Assembly (NCBI GenBank): GCA_017381835.1
Contig: JAFOBK010000140.1
Location: forward strand, 1 to 11,316
Length of the DNA stretch: 11,316 bases
From: Oscillospiraceae bacterium
GTDB taxonomy: Bacteria > Bacillota_A > Clostridia > Oscillospirales > Oscillospiraceae
Direction: 5' to 3'
Part shown: positions 1 to 6,496 of the stretch, one piece after another
Layout: every line of letters begins with the position of its first letter
How positions within the stretch are numbered: position 1 is the stretch's first letter
Translations under genes and position numbers: made by a program
Notes under the pieces: model-generated
Seen by the model: the letters and a program-made list of their open reading frames with translations, nothing else
Told to the model about the DNA's origin: nothing
Databases searched by the model: none

Positions 1-1136
1 CCGGAAAGCTCCATTACCTGCTGAATGCTCAACTCCGGCTTTTGCAGCAGCTGGCTGATATGATCCATCCGCTTTCGGGTGATATACTGGTTCATGGTCT
101 CGCCCGTCTGTTCCTTGAAAAGACGGGACAGGTAGGCCGGATTATATCCCGTTACTTCGGATATCTGAGACAGGGACAGATCATTCCCAATATTGGTTTT
201 GACGTAATTCTTAATAAAGCGTACCGTCACATGGGTGGAAACGTCCCGGTTGTCGGCAATCAGCCTCACGCAGGGAACAAACCCATCTTCCTGCAGGGAT
301 TCAGAGATGTCTTTGTAAAGCTGCGGAAGCCGGCCGATTCCATTGACCACGCTGCTCACATAAATCGCGCATTCCTCGCCGCAGGTAGCATTATAAACGG
401 ACTGAACACGTTCCATAGAAGCAATAAGCCATTTGGAGGAAAGGGAATCTGCCCCGGAGGCCAGCTGTATTATGAACACGCAGCATCCATTTCGCATTGG
501 GCTGCTGACAATCTTTTCCATACGCCAGGCCAGGCAGCATTTGATTGCTTTTTCTACCAGAGCGGAGCGGAAGGGCACCTCCGGCATACTTTGGCATACC
601 ACAAGGAGCAGAGGAATACCGGAGTCTGCAAAGCCCAGAAGAGAAAAGGCTTCCTCCTGTCGGGATGCCCGGTCAGGCACCAGCAGCCGTTCCAAAAGCT
701 GTGCTTTCAGAGGATCGTCCCGCTCTTTTTCTCCAAGCCATGACTGGTGATTCAGATTCTTTTCCATCGTGTCCATTACCTTCAAAATTCGCTGGGCAAT
801 GGTACAGCTCTCTTCCGTTTTCAGAATATAGTCTGCCGCATGAAGCCGAAGTCCTTCATAGGCATAGTCAAAATCGGAATGGGCTGTAAGAAGGATCACT
901 TCACAGTCCGGATTGATCTGCTTTGCTTTTCTTGCCAGTTCCAGGCCACTCATATCGGGCATTCGGATGTCAGTAATCAGGAGGTTGATGGGAAACTGTT
1001 CACACAGTTTCAGTGCCTGCTGGCCCCGGTATGCGCTGCGGATTTCCAGCTCCACCTCGGCGTTCTGTTCCAGGATCGAACGGATGGCATCCACGACATG
1101 TGGTTCGTCATCAACAAGCAGAATCTGAAATGTCAT
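1..1136 (-). CDS. AraC-type response regulator (YesN-like), 3' end outside window
   Basis: This is the DNA-binding partner of the adjacent kinase: a cytoplasmic response regulator that would be phosphorylated on Asp and then bind promoter DNA. Reading the minus strand gives 378 complete codons before the window edge. Residues 1-120 form a receiver domain with the acidic pair D9/D10, phosphoacceptor D56 in ITDIRMPD, T84 in LLTAHSD and K106 in YILKT. Residues about 120-300 are a poorly conserved linker, typical of YesN proteins. Residues from about 305 begin an AraC/XylS helix-turn-helix domain; the first helix-turn-helix (YNPAYLSRLFKEQTG) is complete and the second is cut off, so roughly 25-35 residues are missing. 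The ATG at 1136 is chosen because it has GGAGGA seven bases upstream, inside the kinase gene, and starts exactly at the receiver domain. The 26 bp overlap with the kinase implies translational coupling. Family identity is firm; targets are inferred from the repeats at 2959-2991 and 9401-9433. Confidence 0.95.
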   Translation of the reverse strand, partial: MTFQILLVDDEPHVVDAIRSILEQNAEVELEIRSAYRGQQALKLCEQFPINLLITDIRMPDMSGLELARKAKQINPDCEVILLTAHSDFDYAYEGLRLHAADYILKTEESCTIAQRILKVMDTMEKNLNHQSWLGEKERDDPLKAQLLERLLVPDRASRQEEAFSLLGFADSGIPLLLVVCQSMPEVPFRSALVEKAIKCCLAWRMEKIVSSPMRNGCCVFIIQLASGADSLSSKWLIASMERVQSVYNATCGEECAIYVSSVVNGIGRLPQLYKDISESLQEDGFVPCVRLIADNRDVSTHVTVRFIKNYVKTNIGNDLSLSQISEVTGYNPAYLSRLFKEQTGETMNQYITRKRMDHISQLLQKPELSIQQVMELS

Positions 1137-2886
1137 GGTCTGTTCCTCCGATCTTTAAGATTACTTTCAGCCCACCCAGGCTGCTCTGTGCCAGTTCTAC
1201 TCCGCCAAGCTCCCCATAGTGGAGCTTCAGTCTGCGGTGGACATTGGCAAGGCCGCTGGTGCGGCTGTCATCATCCGTGGTTTCCAGCTGCTGCCACAAC
1301 AGCTTCAGACGCTGTTCCGAAAAACCGTCCCCGCTGTTTTCTACGATAATCTTATTTTCCGCAAAGGAAATGTAAATCACAGCATTCCCGGAGGATACAC
1401 CCAGACCATGCTCGATGCAGTTTTCCAGAATGGGCTGCAAAAACAGCTTGGGAACCATTCTAACCCGCATCGTTTCGGGAAGCTCCGGGATCTCTGCCCG
1501 GACGGTTTCCCCATAGCGCATCAGCTGGATATTCAGATACGTAACCGCGTGGTCATATTCTTCTTCCAAGGGCAGCAAATCGCCCTCAGCCTTGGTGATG
1601 TAGCGGAAGTACTTGCCCAGGTATCCGGAAAATTCTGCCGCGATTTCCGTTTCCTCATTTTCCAGCATAGAGCGCAGGAAGAAGAAACTGTTGTATAGGA
1701 AATGGGGATTGATCTGTGCCTGCAAAGTCTTTAGCTGAGAACGCTGGAGCATGATGGTTTGCCGGTAATTGGTATCGATCAGCTCCCTCAGATGGGATAT
1801 CATGCGGTTAAAGCCCTCGGCAAGAACGTTGAACTCCCGGGAGCTCTGGGGCGCCACCTGGATATTCAGCTCGCCACAACCTACTGTATTGAACGCCGCA
1901 GTTAACGTCCGGACAGGACGGTTTACATATCGGTTCAGTGTCAGCAGCAGGACAACCATCACGAGCAATGCTGCTGCCAGGAAAAGGACCATGATCCTCA
2001 GCAGCATGTCCGGTACCGCATTTATCTGACGGGCGGGAATCAGCTGCACAAAGGAACAGTTCAGCGATGTGCTATAACAGCCCATGGCCACATAATCCTC
2101 CCCCGCCAGCGTAACCATTCTCTGCCAGAACGTTTCCTGGGAGGCCCCGGAAAACAGCGCATCTAGGTCCTCACCGCTCAGGCTGATGCTGCCCCGGCTG
2201 TTGATACAGCTTTCCGATGAGTGGTGATATAGAAGGGCATTTTTACCGGAATATGTATTGAAACCAGACAGGAGGCCTTGGATATCACTTTCATTCAAAT
2301 GGGCGGTCACCAGAATCTGGGCGGCATTTCTCTGGTATGCAGTATTCGGATAGCTTACTCCAACATAGTACTCCCCATCCATTTCCATCAGAAGCTGAGA
2401 TTGGCTTTCCATGGTTTGCGCGAGCCGGTCCACATCCTGCTGTGTAATGGCCTTCACATTGGAGGATCCCGTGGTGGGCTTGGATTGCATACACATTTCC
2501 AACCTGGGAAAATACACATCCAGTTCATTTACCAGAGGGTTGATTCCGCGCACGACAGCCAGTTCGGAAAACCGTTCCTGCAGATCCCATTGGTATTCTG
2601 CCGCGGTGTGGAAGCTTCCCAGCCGAACCTTGGTGTAAAAGTTTACCAGCTGTGCACCTTCCCGGATAAACAGCTGCTCGTAAACGCCGGAGTGGATCTG
2701 CTTCAGGTTCTCTTCAAAGGTATCCCGCAAATATGTTACATTGTTTTGTGCGGAGGAATAGATCTCCCGGGTAACAATCTGCCGCCCCCATAATGTACCC
2801 ACCGCCTGAATGGAGGATAGTGCCAGCAGCAAAACCAGCACGATCAAAATCAGCCGCCGTACCAGGAAGAAGCTTTTCGTTTTCAT
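1111..2886 (-). CDS. Sensor histidine kinase, LytS/YesM type
   Basis: A 591-residue membrane kinase that would detect an extracellular signal and phosphorylate the overlapping response regulator. Residues about 8-31 form a first membrane segment and 293-317 a second, enclosing an external sensor region of about 260 residues (family not recognised, possibly Cache-like). A HAMP linker follows (about 318-370, with NRPVRTL). The His_kinase domain of the LytS class carries H395 in QINPHFLYNS. The ATPase domain shows the N box around N489 (PILENCIEHGLG), a glycine box around ENSGDGF (516-522) that departs from the usual DNGxG, and a second glycine box near SGLANVHRRL (544-553). Start ATG at 2886 has GGAGG at 2894-2898, eight bases upstream after a short spacer. 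The stop lies 26 bp inside the regulator gene. Such YesM/YesN pairs commonly control neighbouring carbohydrate genes, which fits the hydrolases here. Confidence 0.95.
   Translation of the reverse strand: MKTKSFFLVRRLILIVLVLLLALSSIQAVGTLWGRQIVTREIYSSAQNNVTYLRDTFEENLKQIHSGVYEQLFIREGAQLVNFYTKVRLGSFHTAAEYQWDLQERFSELAVVRGINPLVNELDVYFPRLEMCMQSKPTTGSSNVKAITQQDVDRLAQTMESQSQLLMEMDGEYYVGVSYPNTAYQRNAAQILVTAHLNESDIQGLLSGFNTYSGKNALLYHHSSESCINSRGSISLSGEDLDALFSGASQETFWQRMVTLAGEDYVAMGCYSTSLNCSFVQLIPARQINAVPDMLLRIMVLFLAAALLVMVVLLLTLNRYVNRPVRTLTAAFNTVGCGELNIQVAPQSSREFNVLAEGFNRMISHLRELIDTNYRQTIMLQRSQLKTLQAQINPHFLYNSFFFLRSMLENEETEIAAEFSGYLGKYFRYITKAEGDLLPLEEEYDHAVTYLNIQLMRYGETVRAEIPELPETMRVRMVPKLFLQPILENCIEHGLGVSSGNAVIYISFAENKIIVENSGDGFSEQRLKLLWQQLETTDDDSRTSGLANVHRRLKLHYGELGGVELAQSSLGGLKVILKIGGTDHDISDSAC
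1144..1149 (-). promoter_or_regulatory. Ribosome binding site of the response regulator inside the kinase gene
   Basis: GGAGGA on the minus strand, seven bases before the ATG at 1136. It lies within the last codons of the kinase gene, which ends at 1111, so ribosomes finishing the kinase can reinitiate on the regulator. It fixes the regulator's start. Confidence 0.85.
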
Positions 2887-2911
2887 ATTGTTGCCTCCGA
2901 TTTCTGTTAAA

Positions 2912-2941
2912 AATATACAATACGCTCGTTGGAGTTGTAAA
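2912..2941 (-). promoter_or_regulatory. Predicted promoter of the kinase-regulator operon
   Basis: On the minus strand TTTACA (2936-2941) and TATATT (2912-2917) are separated by 18 bases, with TG directly before the -10. The predicted transcript would start near 2905, about 19 bases before the kinase ATG. The same two hexamers and spacing are kept in the duplicate (9354-9383). Prediction from sequence only. Confidence 0.55.
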
Positions 2942-2958
2942 TAAAATAAGCACTTTGA

Positions 2959-2991
2959 CGTAAAGAATTCGTAAAAATGTCATAAAATCTA
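2959..2991. promoter_or_regulatory. Three tandem 11-bp repeats, candidate AraC-type operator
   Basis: The units are CGTAAAGAATT (2959-2969), CGTAAAAATGT (2970-2980) and CATAAAATCTA (2981-2991), one DNA helical turn each. AraC-family regulators use two helix-turn-helix units that read neighbouring major grooves about 10-11 bp apart, so an 11-bp period is what such a protein would need. The array ends two bases before the weak -35 of the FAD gene, the usual place for an activator. All 33 bases are identical in the second copy at 9401-9433. Binding by the response regulator in this window is inference. Confidence 0.6.
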
Positions 2992-2993
2992 TC

Positions 2994-3022
2994 TTTTCCC
3001 CTTCCTGTCCATCTGCTACAAT
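2994..3022 (+). promoter_or_regulatory. Predicted promoter of the FAD oxidoreductase-GH43 operon
   Basis: An extended -10, TGCTACAAT (hexamer TACAAT at 3017-3022), lies 17 bases after TTTTCC (2994-2999), which is a poor -35. The weak -35 directly next to the 11-bp repeats suggests dependence on an activator. The predicted start near 3029 gives a very short leader of about 17 bases before the ATG at 3046, with AAAGG at 3030-3034 region as ribosome binding site. Confidence 0.55.
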
Positions 3023-3045
3023 GGGTATGAAAGGATGTGGCAAAA

Positions 3046-4311
3046 ATGAATGCATTCACCTATCAGGAAACCATCCCAAAGTGGGATGTATTCGATGTGA
3101 TCGTCTGCGGCGGCGGTCTGTCTGGCATTGCCGCGGCATTGTCTGCCGCGCGCCGGGGAAAGAAAGTGCTGCTTCTGGAAAAGCAGTGTGTCCTGGGCGG
3201 CTTGGCCACCACGGGACTGGTAAATTACTGGGTTCCCTTGTGCAACGGCCGCGGGAAATATATCATTAAAGGCATGGCTCAGGAGTTTTTACAGCTGTCC
3301 GTAAAATACGGATTTGACACCTTTTATCCCGACTGGAAAGACGGTGAGCCTGACCATCCCACCAGGCAGCGCTCGGACAGCTGGTTTTCCGGCGGTATCT
3401 TCGCTCTGGCGCTGCTGAAACTCCTGAAGGATGCCGGGGTGGAAATTCTCTATGATGCGCTGGTTTCCGTGCCCATCATGGAGGGGAACCATTGCAAAGG
3501 CGTTATCATAGACGGCAAATCCGGACGGCGGTTCTATGGTTGTAAAGTGCTGGTGGATGCCACAGGAGATGCCACAGTGCTGAGCCAGGCCGGCGTTCCC
3601 ACTGTGGATGGAACCAACTATTTTACCTATTACGGCGAGGGTATCACGCTGGATGGCTGCCGCAAGGCGGTGGAAAAGAAGGATATCTTCCTTGCCTACT
3701 ACCACCCCTACGGCGGCGCGGCAAACCTCCACGGCGGCTTCCATCCCAAAGGAAAGCCCCTGTATCAGGGGGTGACCATGGAGGTCATCAATGAATATTT
3801 GCAGGAAAATCAGCTTCTGATGCTTGAAAAAGAAAAGGATAAACCCCGAACCAGCCGAAACATTCATATGCTCCCCGCCATGCCGCAGCTTCGCACCGCC
3901 CGGCGAATTGACGCGGATGAGGTATTGAAAGGGGAAGATTGTTACCGTCATAGTGAAACCTCCATTGGTACGATATGTGATTTTGAACACCGGGACCGAC
4001 TGTACGAAGTGCCCTACGGTACGCTGGTGAAAACCGGCTTTCATAATCTCATTACCTGCGGACGCAGCGCCGCAGGCGAAGGCTGGGGCTGGGAGGTTCT
4101 CCGGGTGATCCCTCCTGCGGTACTTACCGGGCAGGCAGCCGGTATTGCGGCTTCCGTGGCCATTGAGGAAGGCTGTCCAATTCCGGAGGTGCCCATCGCG
4201 GCCTTGCAGCAGGCGCTCAGCGAGACCGGGGTTATCATCCATTTTGAGGATGCCTGGGTCCCAAAGGAAGAACATACCGACACCCACGCGGATCTGGCTG
4301 ACCACATTTGA
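3046..4311 (+). CDS. FAD-dependent oxidoreductase (FAD_oxidored family)
   Basis: A cytoplasmic flavoprotein of 421 residues. Near the N terminus DVIVCGGGLSGIAAALSAAR gives the dinucleotide-binding fold (GGGLSG at residues 22-27), with E45 in VLLLEKQ placed to bind the FAD ribose, followed by LGGLATTG. VDATGDATVL (about 170-179) is the second conserved FAD contact, and NLITCGRSAAGEGWGWEVLRV (334-354) with the alanine/glycine-rich helix after it is the C-terminal FAD motif of this family (PF12831 type). No signal peptide or membrane segment is seen. I prefer ATG 3046 to the in-frame GTG at 3037: the ribosome binding site AAAGG is too close to the GTG, and only the ATG is conserved in the decayed copy at 9488. 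The GH43 gene starts 12 bases after its stop. Substrate unknown; family members occur beside glycan-degrading genes, so oxidation of a sugar or sugar derivative is possible but not shown. Confidence 0.9.
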   Translation: MNAFTYQETIPKWDVFDVIVCGGGLSGIAAALSAARRGKKVLLLEKQCVLGGLATTGLVNYWVPLCNGRGKYIIKGMAQEFLQLSVKYGFDTFYPDWKDGEPDHPTRQRSDSWFSGGIFALALLKLLKDAGVEILYDALVSVPIMEGNHCKGVIIDGKSGRRFYGCKVLVDATGDATVLSQAGVPTVDGTNYFTYYGEGITLDGCRKAVEKKDIFLAYYHPYGGAANLHGGFHPKGKPLYQGVTMEVINEYLQENQLLMLEKEKDKPRTSRNIHMLPAMPQLRTARRIDADEVLKGEDCYRHSETSIGTICDFEHRDRLYEVPYGTLVKTGFHNLITCGRSAAGEGWGWEVLRVIPPAVLTGQAAGIAASVAIEEGCPIPEVPIAALQQALSETGVIIHFEDAWVPKEEHTDTHADLADHI

Positions 4312-4323
4312 GGCAAACGTGTT

Positions 4324-5988
4324 ATGAAATACTACTGTAATCCCCTGAATCTCCCCTACAAATACCAGCTGCGCGAAGAAGGATACCCAAACAACCGGGA
4401 AGCCGCGGATCCCACGCTGATCCGCTTCAAGGGAAGCTATTTTCTCTTTCCCTCCATGACTGCCGGATTCTTCACCAGCGAGGATCTGGCAGACTGGGAA
4501 TTTCGTCCCTTCATCGGTCAGATGCCCATCTACGACTATGCTCCGGATGTGTGTGCGGTGGGAGACTGGCTTTACTTCTCCGCGTCCAACGGTCAGATCC
4601 GCAGCTATTACCGCACGAAAGATCCCCGATCCGATGGATTCGAGAAAATCCCGGCGACTTTTGCCTTCTGGGATCCCCACCTGTTCCTGGATGAGGATGG
4701 CCGGCTGTACTTCTATTGGGGCTGTTCCGACAAGACACCGATCTGCGGCGTGGAAGTGGACACAGAATCGCTCCTGCCCAAGTGTGCCCCGGTGGATCTG
4801 ATCTGGGGACATCCGGAGAAGGTTGGCTACGAACGGATGGGAGAAGAGAACGTACCGCACAAAGCCGATGCGCTTCCCTATATAGAGGGACCATGGATGA
4901 CCAAATGGGGCGGGAAATACTACCTCCAATATGCCGCGCCCGGCACAGAATTCAACGTCTATGCCGATGGCGTTTACGAAGGAGACAGCCCTCTGGGTCC
5001 TTTTCATTTAGCCAAAAATAACCCCTACTCTTTCCAGCCTGGCGGCTTCATCACCGGCGCGGGCCACGGCTCTACACTCCGGGACCATGACGGAAATTGG
5101 TGGCATACCGCCACCATGCAGATCAGCCACAATCATCCCTACGAGCGACGGCTGGGACTATGGCGGGCAGGCTTTGATAAAGACGGAGAACTCTACTGTG
5201 ACCAGCGTTTCGGTGACTGGCCCAAAGCCACCGCCGATGCGCCGTGGGATCCGCCCCGATGGATGCTTCTGTCTTACCGCAAACCCGTCCGGGTATCTTC
5301 CGGTATTCACGCAGAATGTGCCGTGGATGAAAACATTCGCACATGGTGGAGTGCCGGATGCGATCAAAGCGGGGAATGGATCGAAGTGGACTTGGGAGAA
5401 GCGTGTCAGGTTCATGCCATTCAGATCAATTATGCCGACGAGGGCATCCACGCGCTGCCCGATTCGGATGCCGTCTGGAGCCAGGATCTGGGCGTCCCGC
5501 GTGTTATTGAGCAGCGACCCTTGCGCACCCGGTGGCTGCTGGAAGGCAGCGTGGATGGACAAATCTATTTTACCATAGAAGATAAGCGTCACGCTACCAC
5601 AGACTTACCCCACGACCTGATTATTCGGGAAAGCGGTTTTTCCTGCCGCTTTGTCCGACTGACAATAACTGAGCTCCCCTATCATCAAAATCCTAAAATC
5701 TCGGGTTTGCGGGTTTTCGGCAAGGGAAATGGTTCCGCCCCTGCCAGAGCAAACGCTGTCGGTCACCGCATTGGCGAAATGGATGCAGTCATTTCCTGGG
5801 ACACGGAACATGCAGTCGGCGCGGTTATCCTCTGGGGACATGCCCCCGACAAGCTGTATCACAGCCGTATGGTCTACGGTGCAAATTCCGGCCGCATCAC
5901 TGCCCTGATCGCCGGCGAAGACGCTTACGTCAGAGTGGATACCTTCAACGAAGGCGGCATTGCCGAGGGCACCGTTTTCAAACTGTAA
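4324..5988 (+). CDS. GH43-type glycoside hydrolase with F5/8 type C (CBM32-like) domain
   Basis: A 554-residue enzyme without a visible signal peptide. Residues about 25-310 form a five-bladed propeller of the GH43 type. The three catalytic acids can be placed at D29 (ADPTLIRF, base), D117 (FWDPHLF, pKa modulator) and E188 (YIEGPWMTK, acid). Residues about 320-466 resemble a discoidin/F5/8 type C module (ENIRTWWSAG, WIEVDLGEA, RWLLEGSVDG, CRFVRLTI, ISGLRVFG), and about 472-554 look like a fibronectin III-like tail ending in AEGTVFKL. GH43 enzymes release arabinose, xylose, galactose or galactofuranose; the subfamily and sugar cannot be set here. Start ATG 4324 has GAGG at 4310-4313, overlapping the stop of the FAD gene, so the two are one operon. 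The last codons recur in the pseudogene at 9677-9700. Confidence 0.9.
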   Translation: MKYYCNPLNLPYKYQLREEGYPNNREAADPTLIRFKGSYFLFPSMTAGFFTSEDLADWEFRPFIGQMPIYDYAPDVCAVGDWLYFSASNGQIRSYYRTKDPRSDGFEKIPATFAFWDPHLFLDEDGRLYFYWGCSDKTPICGVEVDTESLLPKCAPVDLIWGHPEKVGYERMGEENVPHKADALPYIEGPWMTKWGGKYYLQYAAPGTEFNVYADGVYEGDSPLGPFHLAKNNPYSFQPGGFITGAGHGSTLRDHDGNWWHTATMQISHNHPYERRLGLWRAGFDKDGELYCDQRFGDWPKATADAPWDPPRWMLLSYRKPVRVSSGIHAECAVDENIRTWWSAGCDQSGEWIEVDLGEACQVHAIQINYADEGIHALPDSDAVWSQDLGVPRVIEQRPLRTRWLLEGSVDGQIYFTIEDKRHATTDLPHDLIIRESGFSCRFVRLTITELPYHQNPKISGLRVFGKGNGSAPARANAVGHRIGEMDAVISWDTEHAVGAVILWGHAPDKLYHSRMVYGANSGRITALIAGEDAYVRVDTFNEGGIAEGTVFKL

Positions 5989-5997
5989 GGAGGAGCT

Positions 5998-6033
5998 ATG
6001 TCCCTACTTCTTATTATACTGATATTCAATTAA
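5998..6033 (+). pseudogene. Possible remnant start of a third operon gene (11 codons)
   Basis: Directly after the GH43 stop comes AAGGAGGAGCT and an ATG, an ideal initiation signal, but the frame (MSLLLIILIFN) stops at 6031-6033. The last codons coincide with the start of sequence resembling the structured repeat (ATACTGATATTCAATTA, 6016-6032). The simplest reading is that the operon once continued and was cut by insertion or deletion here. It could instead be a real small hydrophobic peptide, or a chance match. Confidence 0.35.
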
Positions 6034-6085
6034 TAACTTTAAGGCGCAGTCTTGAAGTTTTTAATATGAAGATCAATATGAGACG
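6012..6085. repeat. Degenerate copy of the structured intergenic repeat
   Basis: ATACTGATATTCAATTA (6016-6032) matches AATACTGATTCTCAATTA at the left end of the clear copy at 6412-6496, and AAGGCGCAGTCTTGA (6041-6055) matches its AAGGCGATGTCTTCTTGA. About ten bases of the central hairpin are missing. The right part is only weakly similar. Called by eye, so the limits are approximate. Confidence 0.4.
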
Positions 6086-6086
6086 G

Positions 6087-6188
6087 GATTATGTGATTTT
6101 CCAAATCGAAAATCACATAATCAGCAACGCCCTCGGGCGGTGTCTTTCTATTTGAAATTAAAGATTTCAAATTGAAAATTGTATTAGA
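6087..6188. repeat. Structured repeat, three successive hairpins
   Basis: GATTATGTGATTTTC (6087-6101) and its exact reverse complement (6108-6122) form a 15-bp stem with a 6-base loop. A GC hairpin follows (CGCCC 6128-6132, GGGCG 6135-6139), then TTTCtATTTGAAAT (6145-6158) pairing with 6164-6177 with one mismatch. It ends in GTATTAGA (6181-6188). The order of hairpins, the shared CAGC..CGCC..GGCG.TGTCTT core and the GTATTAGA end match the copy at 6412-6496, although the outer stems differ in sequence but remain paired. Compensatory change of this kind argues that the fold matters. Confidence 0.65.
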
Positions 6189-6190
6189 CA

Positions 6191-6252
6191 TAATATACCC
6201 CCATAAGAAACAGTTTTTCTTTTTCACTGTCTCTTATGGGGGTTGCATATTA
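6191..6252. terminator. Long inverted repeat, possible bidirectional terminator
   Basis: CCCCCATAAGAAACAG (6198-6213) pairs with CTGTCTCTTATGGGGG (6227-6242) with one mismatch around a T-rich 13-base loop. TAATAT (6191-6196) and ATATTA (6247-6252) can extend the stem beyond a small internal loop. It lies between two converging operons, where a terminator is expected, but neither side has a proper T-run, so it could equally be the remains of a small mobile element. Confidence 0.45.
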
Positions 6253-6301
6253 CTGGTAAGCAGAGGAAAGACTGTGGGGATTTTCAATGCCGCATTCATG
6301 A

Positions 6302-6334
6302 AACCGCGAGTGATTCATGCGTCACGCAGCGGTT
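6302..6334. other. Bulged hairpin of unknown role
   Basis: AACCGC (6302-6307) pairs with GCGGTT (6329-6334), and inside it GTGA (6310-6313) pairs with TCAC (6322-6325), separated by small internal loops. No known RNA family is recognised. It may be part of a larger degenerate element covering 6243-6410. Confidence 0.3.
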
Positions 6335-6411
6335 CCGATGCTGCATTTTTCAGAACACTCCTCCATGTTCAATGCTCACATAATAATTCCAGAAACCATG
6401 CTATCCGGAAG

Positions 6412-6496
6412 CTAATACTGATTCTCAATTACAGAATCGACAGCGCCGAAGGCGATGTCTTCTTGATTAAAGCATTTAATCAAGAAATAGTATTAG
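6412..6496. repeat. Structured repeat folding as a four-way cloverleaf
   Basis: Nearly every base is paired. The closing stem is CTAATACT (6412-6419) with AGTATTAG (6489-6496). Inside are three hairpins set end to end: GATTCT/AGAATC (6420-6425, 6433-6438), GACAgCGCC/GGCGaTGTC (6439-6447, 6451-6459), and TTCTTGATTAAA/TTTAATCAAGAA (6460-6471, 6475-6486) with a 3-base loop. Only AT at 6487-6488 is unpaired at the junction. It is not a tRNA: the arms and loops lack tRNA consensus. It may be a MITE-like element or a structured RNA. It overlaps the 3' end of lacZ and supplies that gene's stop. Confidence 0.7.

Larger units (their letters stand above)
2893..3045. repeat. Divergent control region, copy 1 of a direct repeat with 9335-9487
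   Basis: The whole stretch between the kinase and FAD gene starts recurs at an exact offset of 6442 bases. From 2899 to 3045 versus 9341-9487 I count 132 of 147 identical bases and no gaps. Differences cluster at the ends and around 2994-3011, while 2953-2993 is almost unchanged. It holds the kinase promoter (minus), an 11-bp repeat array and the FAD gene promoter (plus). Confidence 0.93.
5989..6479. other. Gene-free region rich in hairpins between converging genes
   Basis: No protein-coding frame here looks real. The stretch holds a strong ribosome binding site with an 11-codon frame, a degenerate and a clear copy of a structured repeat, a 16-bp hairpin, a smaller bulged hairpin (6302-6334), and most of a third repeat that folds as a cloverleaf. 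It is visibly richer in A and T than the flanking genes. It separates the GH43 operon from the converging lacZ gene and looks like a landing site for short elements. Confidence 0.7.

Noticed and set aside
2959..2991. CRISPR-like array
   Set aside because: Only three 11-bp units in direct contact, with no spacers and no cas genes; the promoter position fits an operator.
3037..3045. GTG at 3037 as the start of the FAD gene
   Set aside because: AAAGG would be only two bases away, and the position is not conserved in the pseudogene copy, whereas ATG 3046 is conserved with a proper spacing.
3289..5007. A 572-codon open frame on the minus strand, antisense to the FAD and GH43 genes
   Set aside because: It has no recognisable domain, crosses two well-supported genes and the gap between them, and mirrors their codon usage; it is a shadow frame.
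6412..6496. tRNA gene or integron attC site suggested by the cloverleaf
   Set aside because: There is no T-arm or D-arm consensus, no CCA-compatible acceptor stem and no attC GTTRRRY/RYYYAAC core sites.
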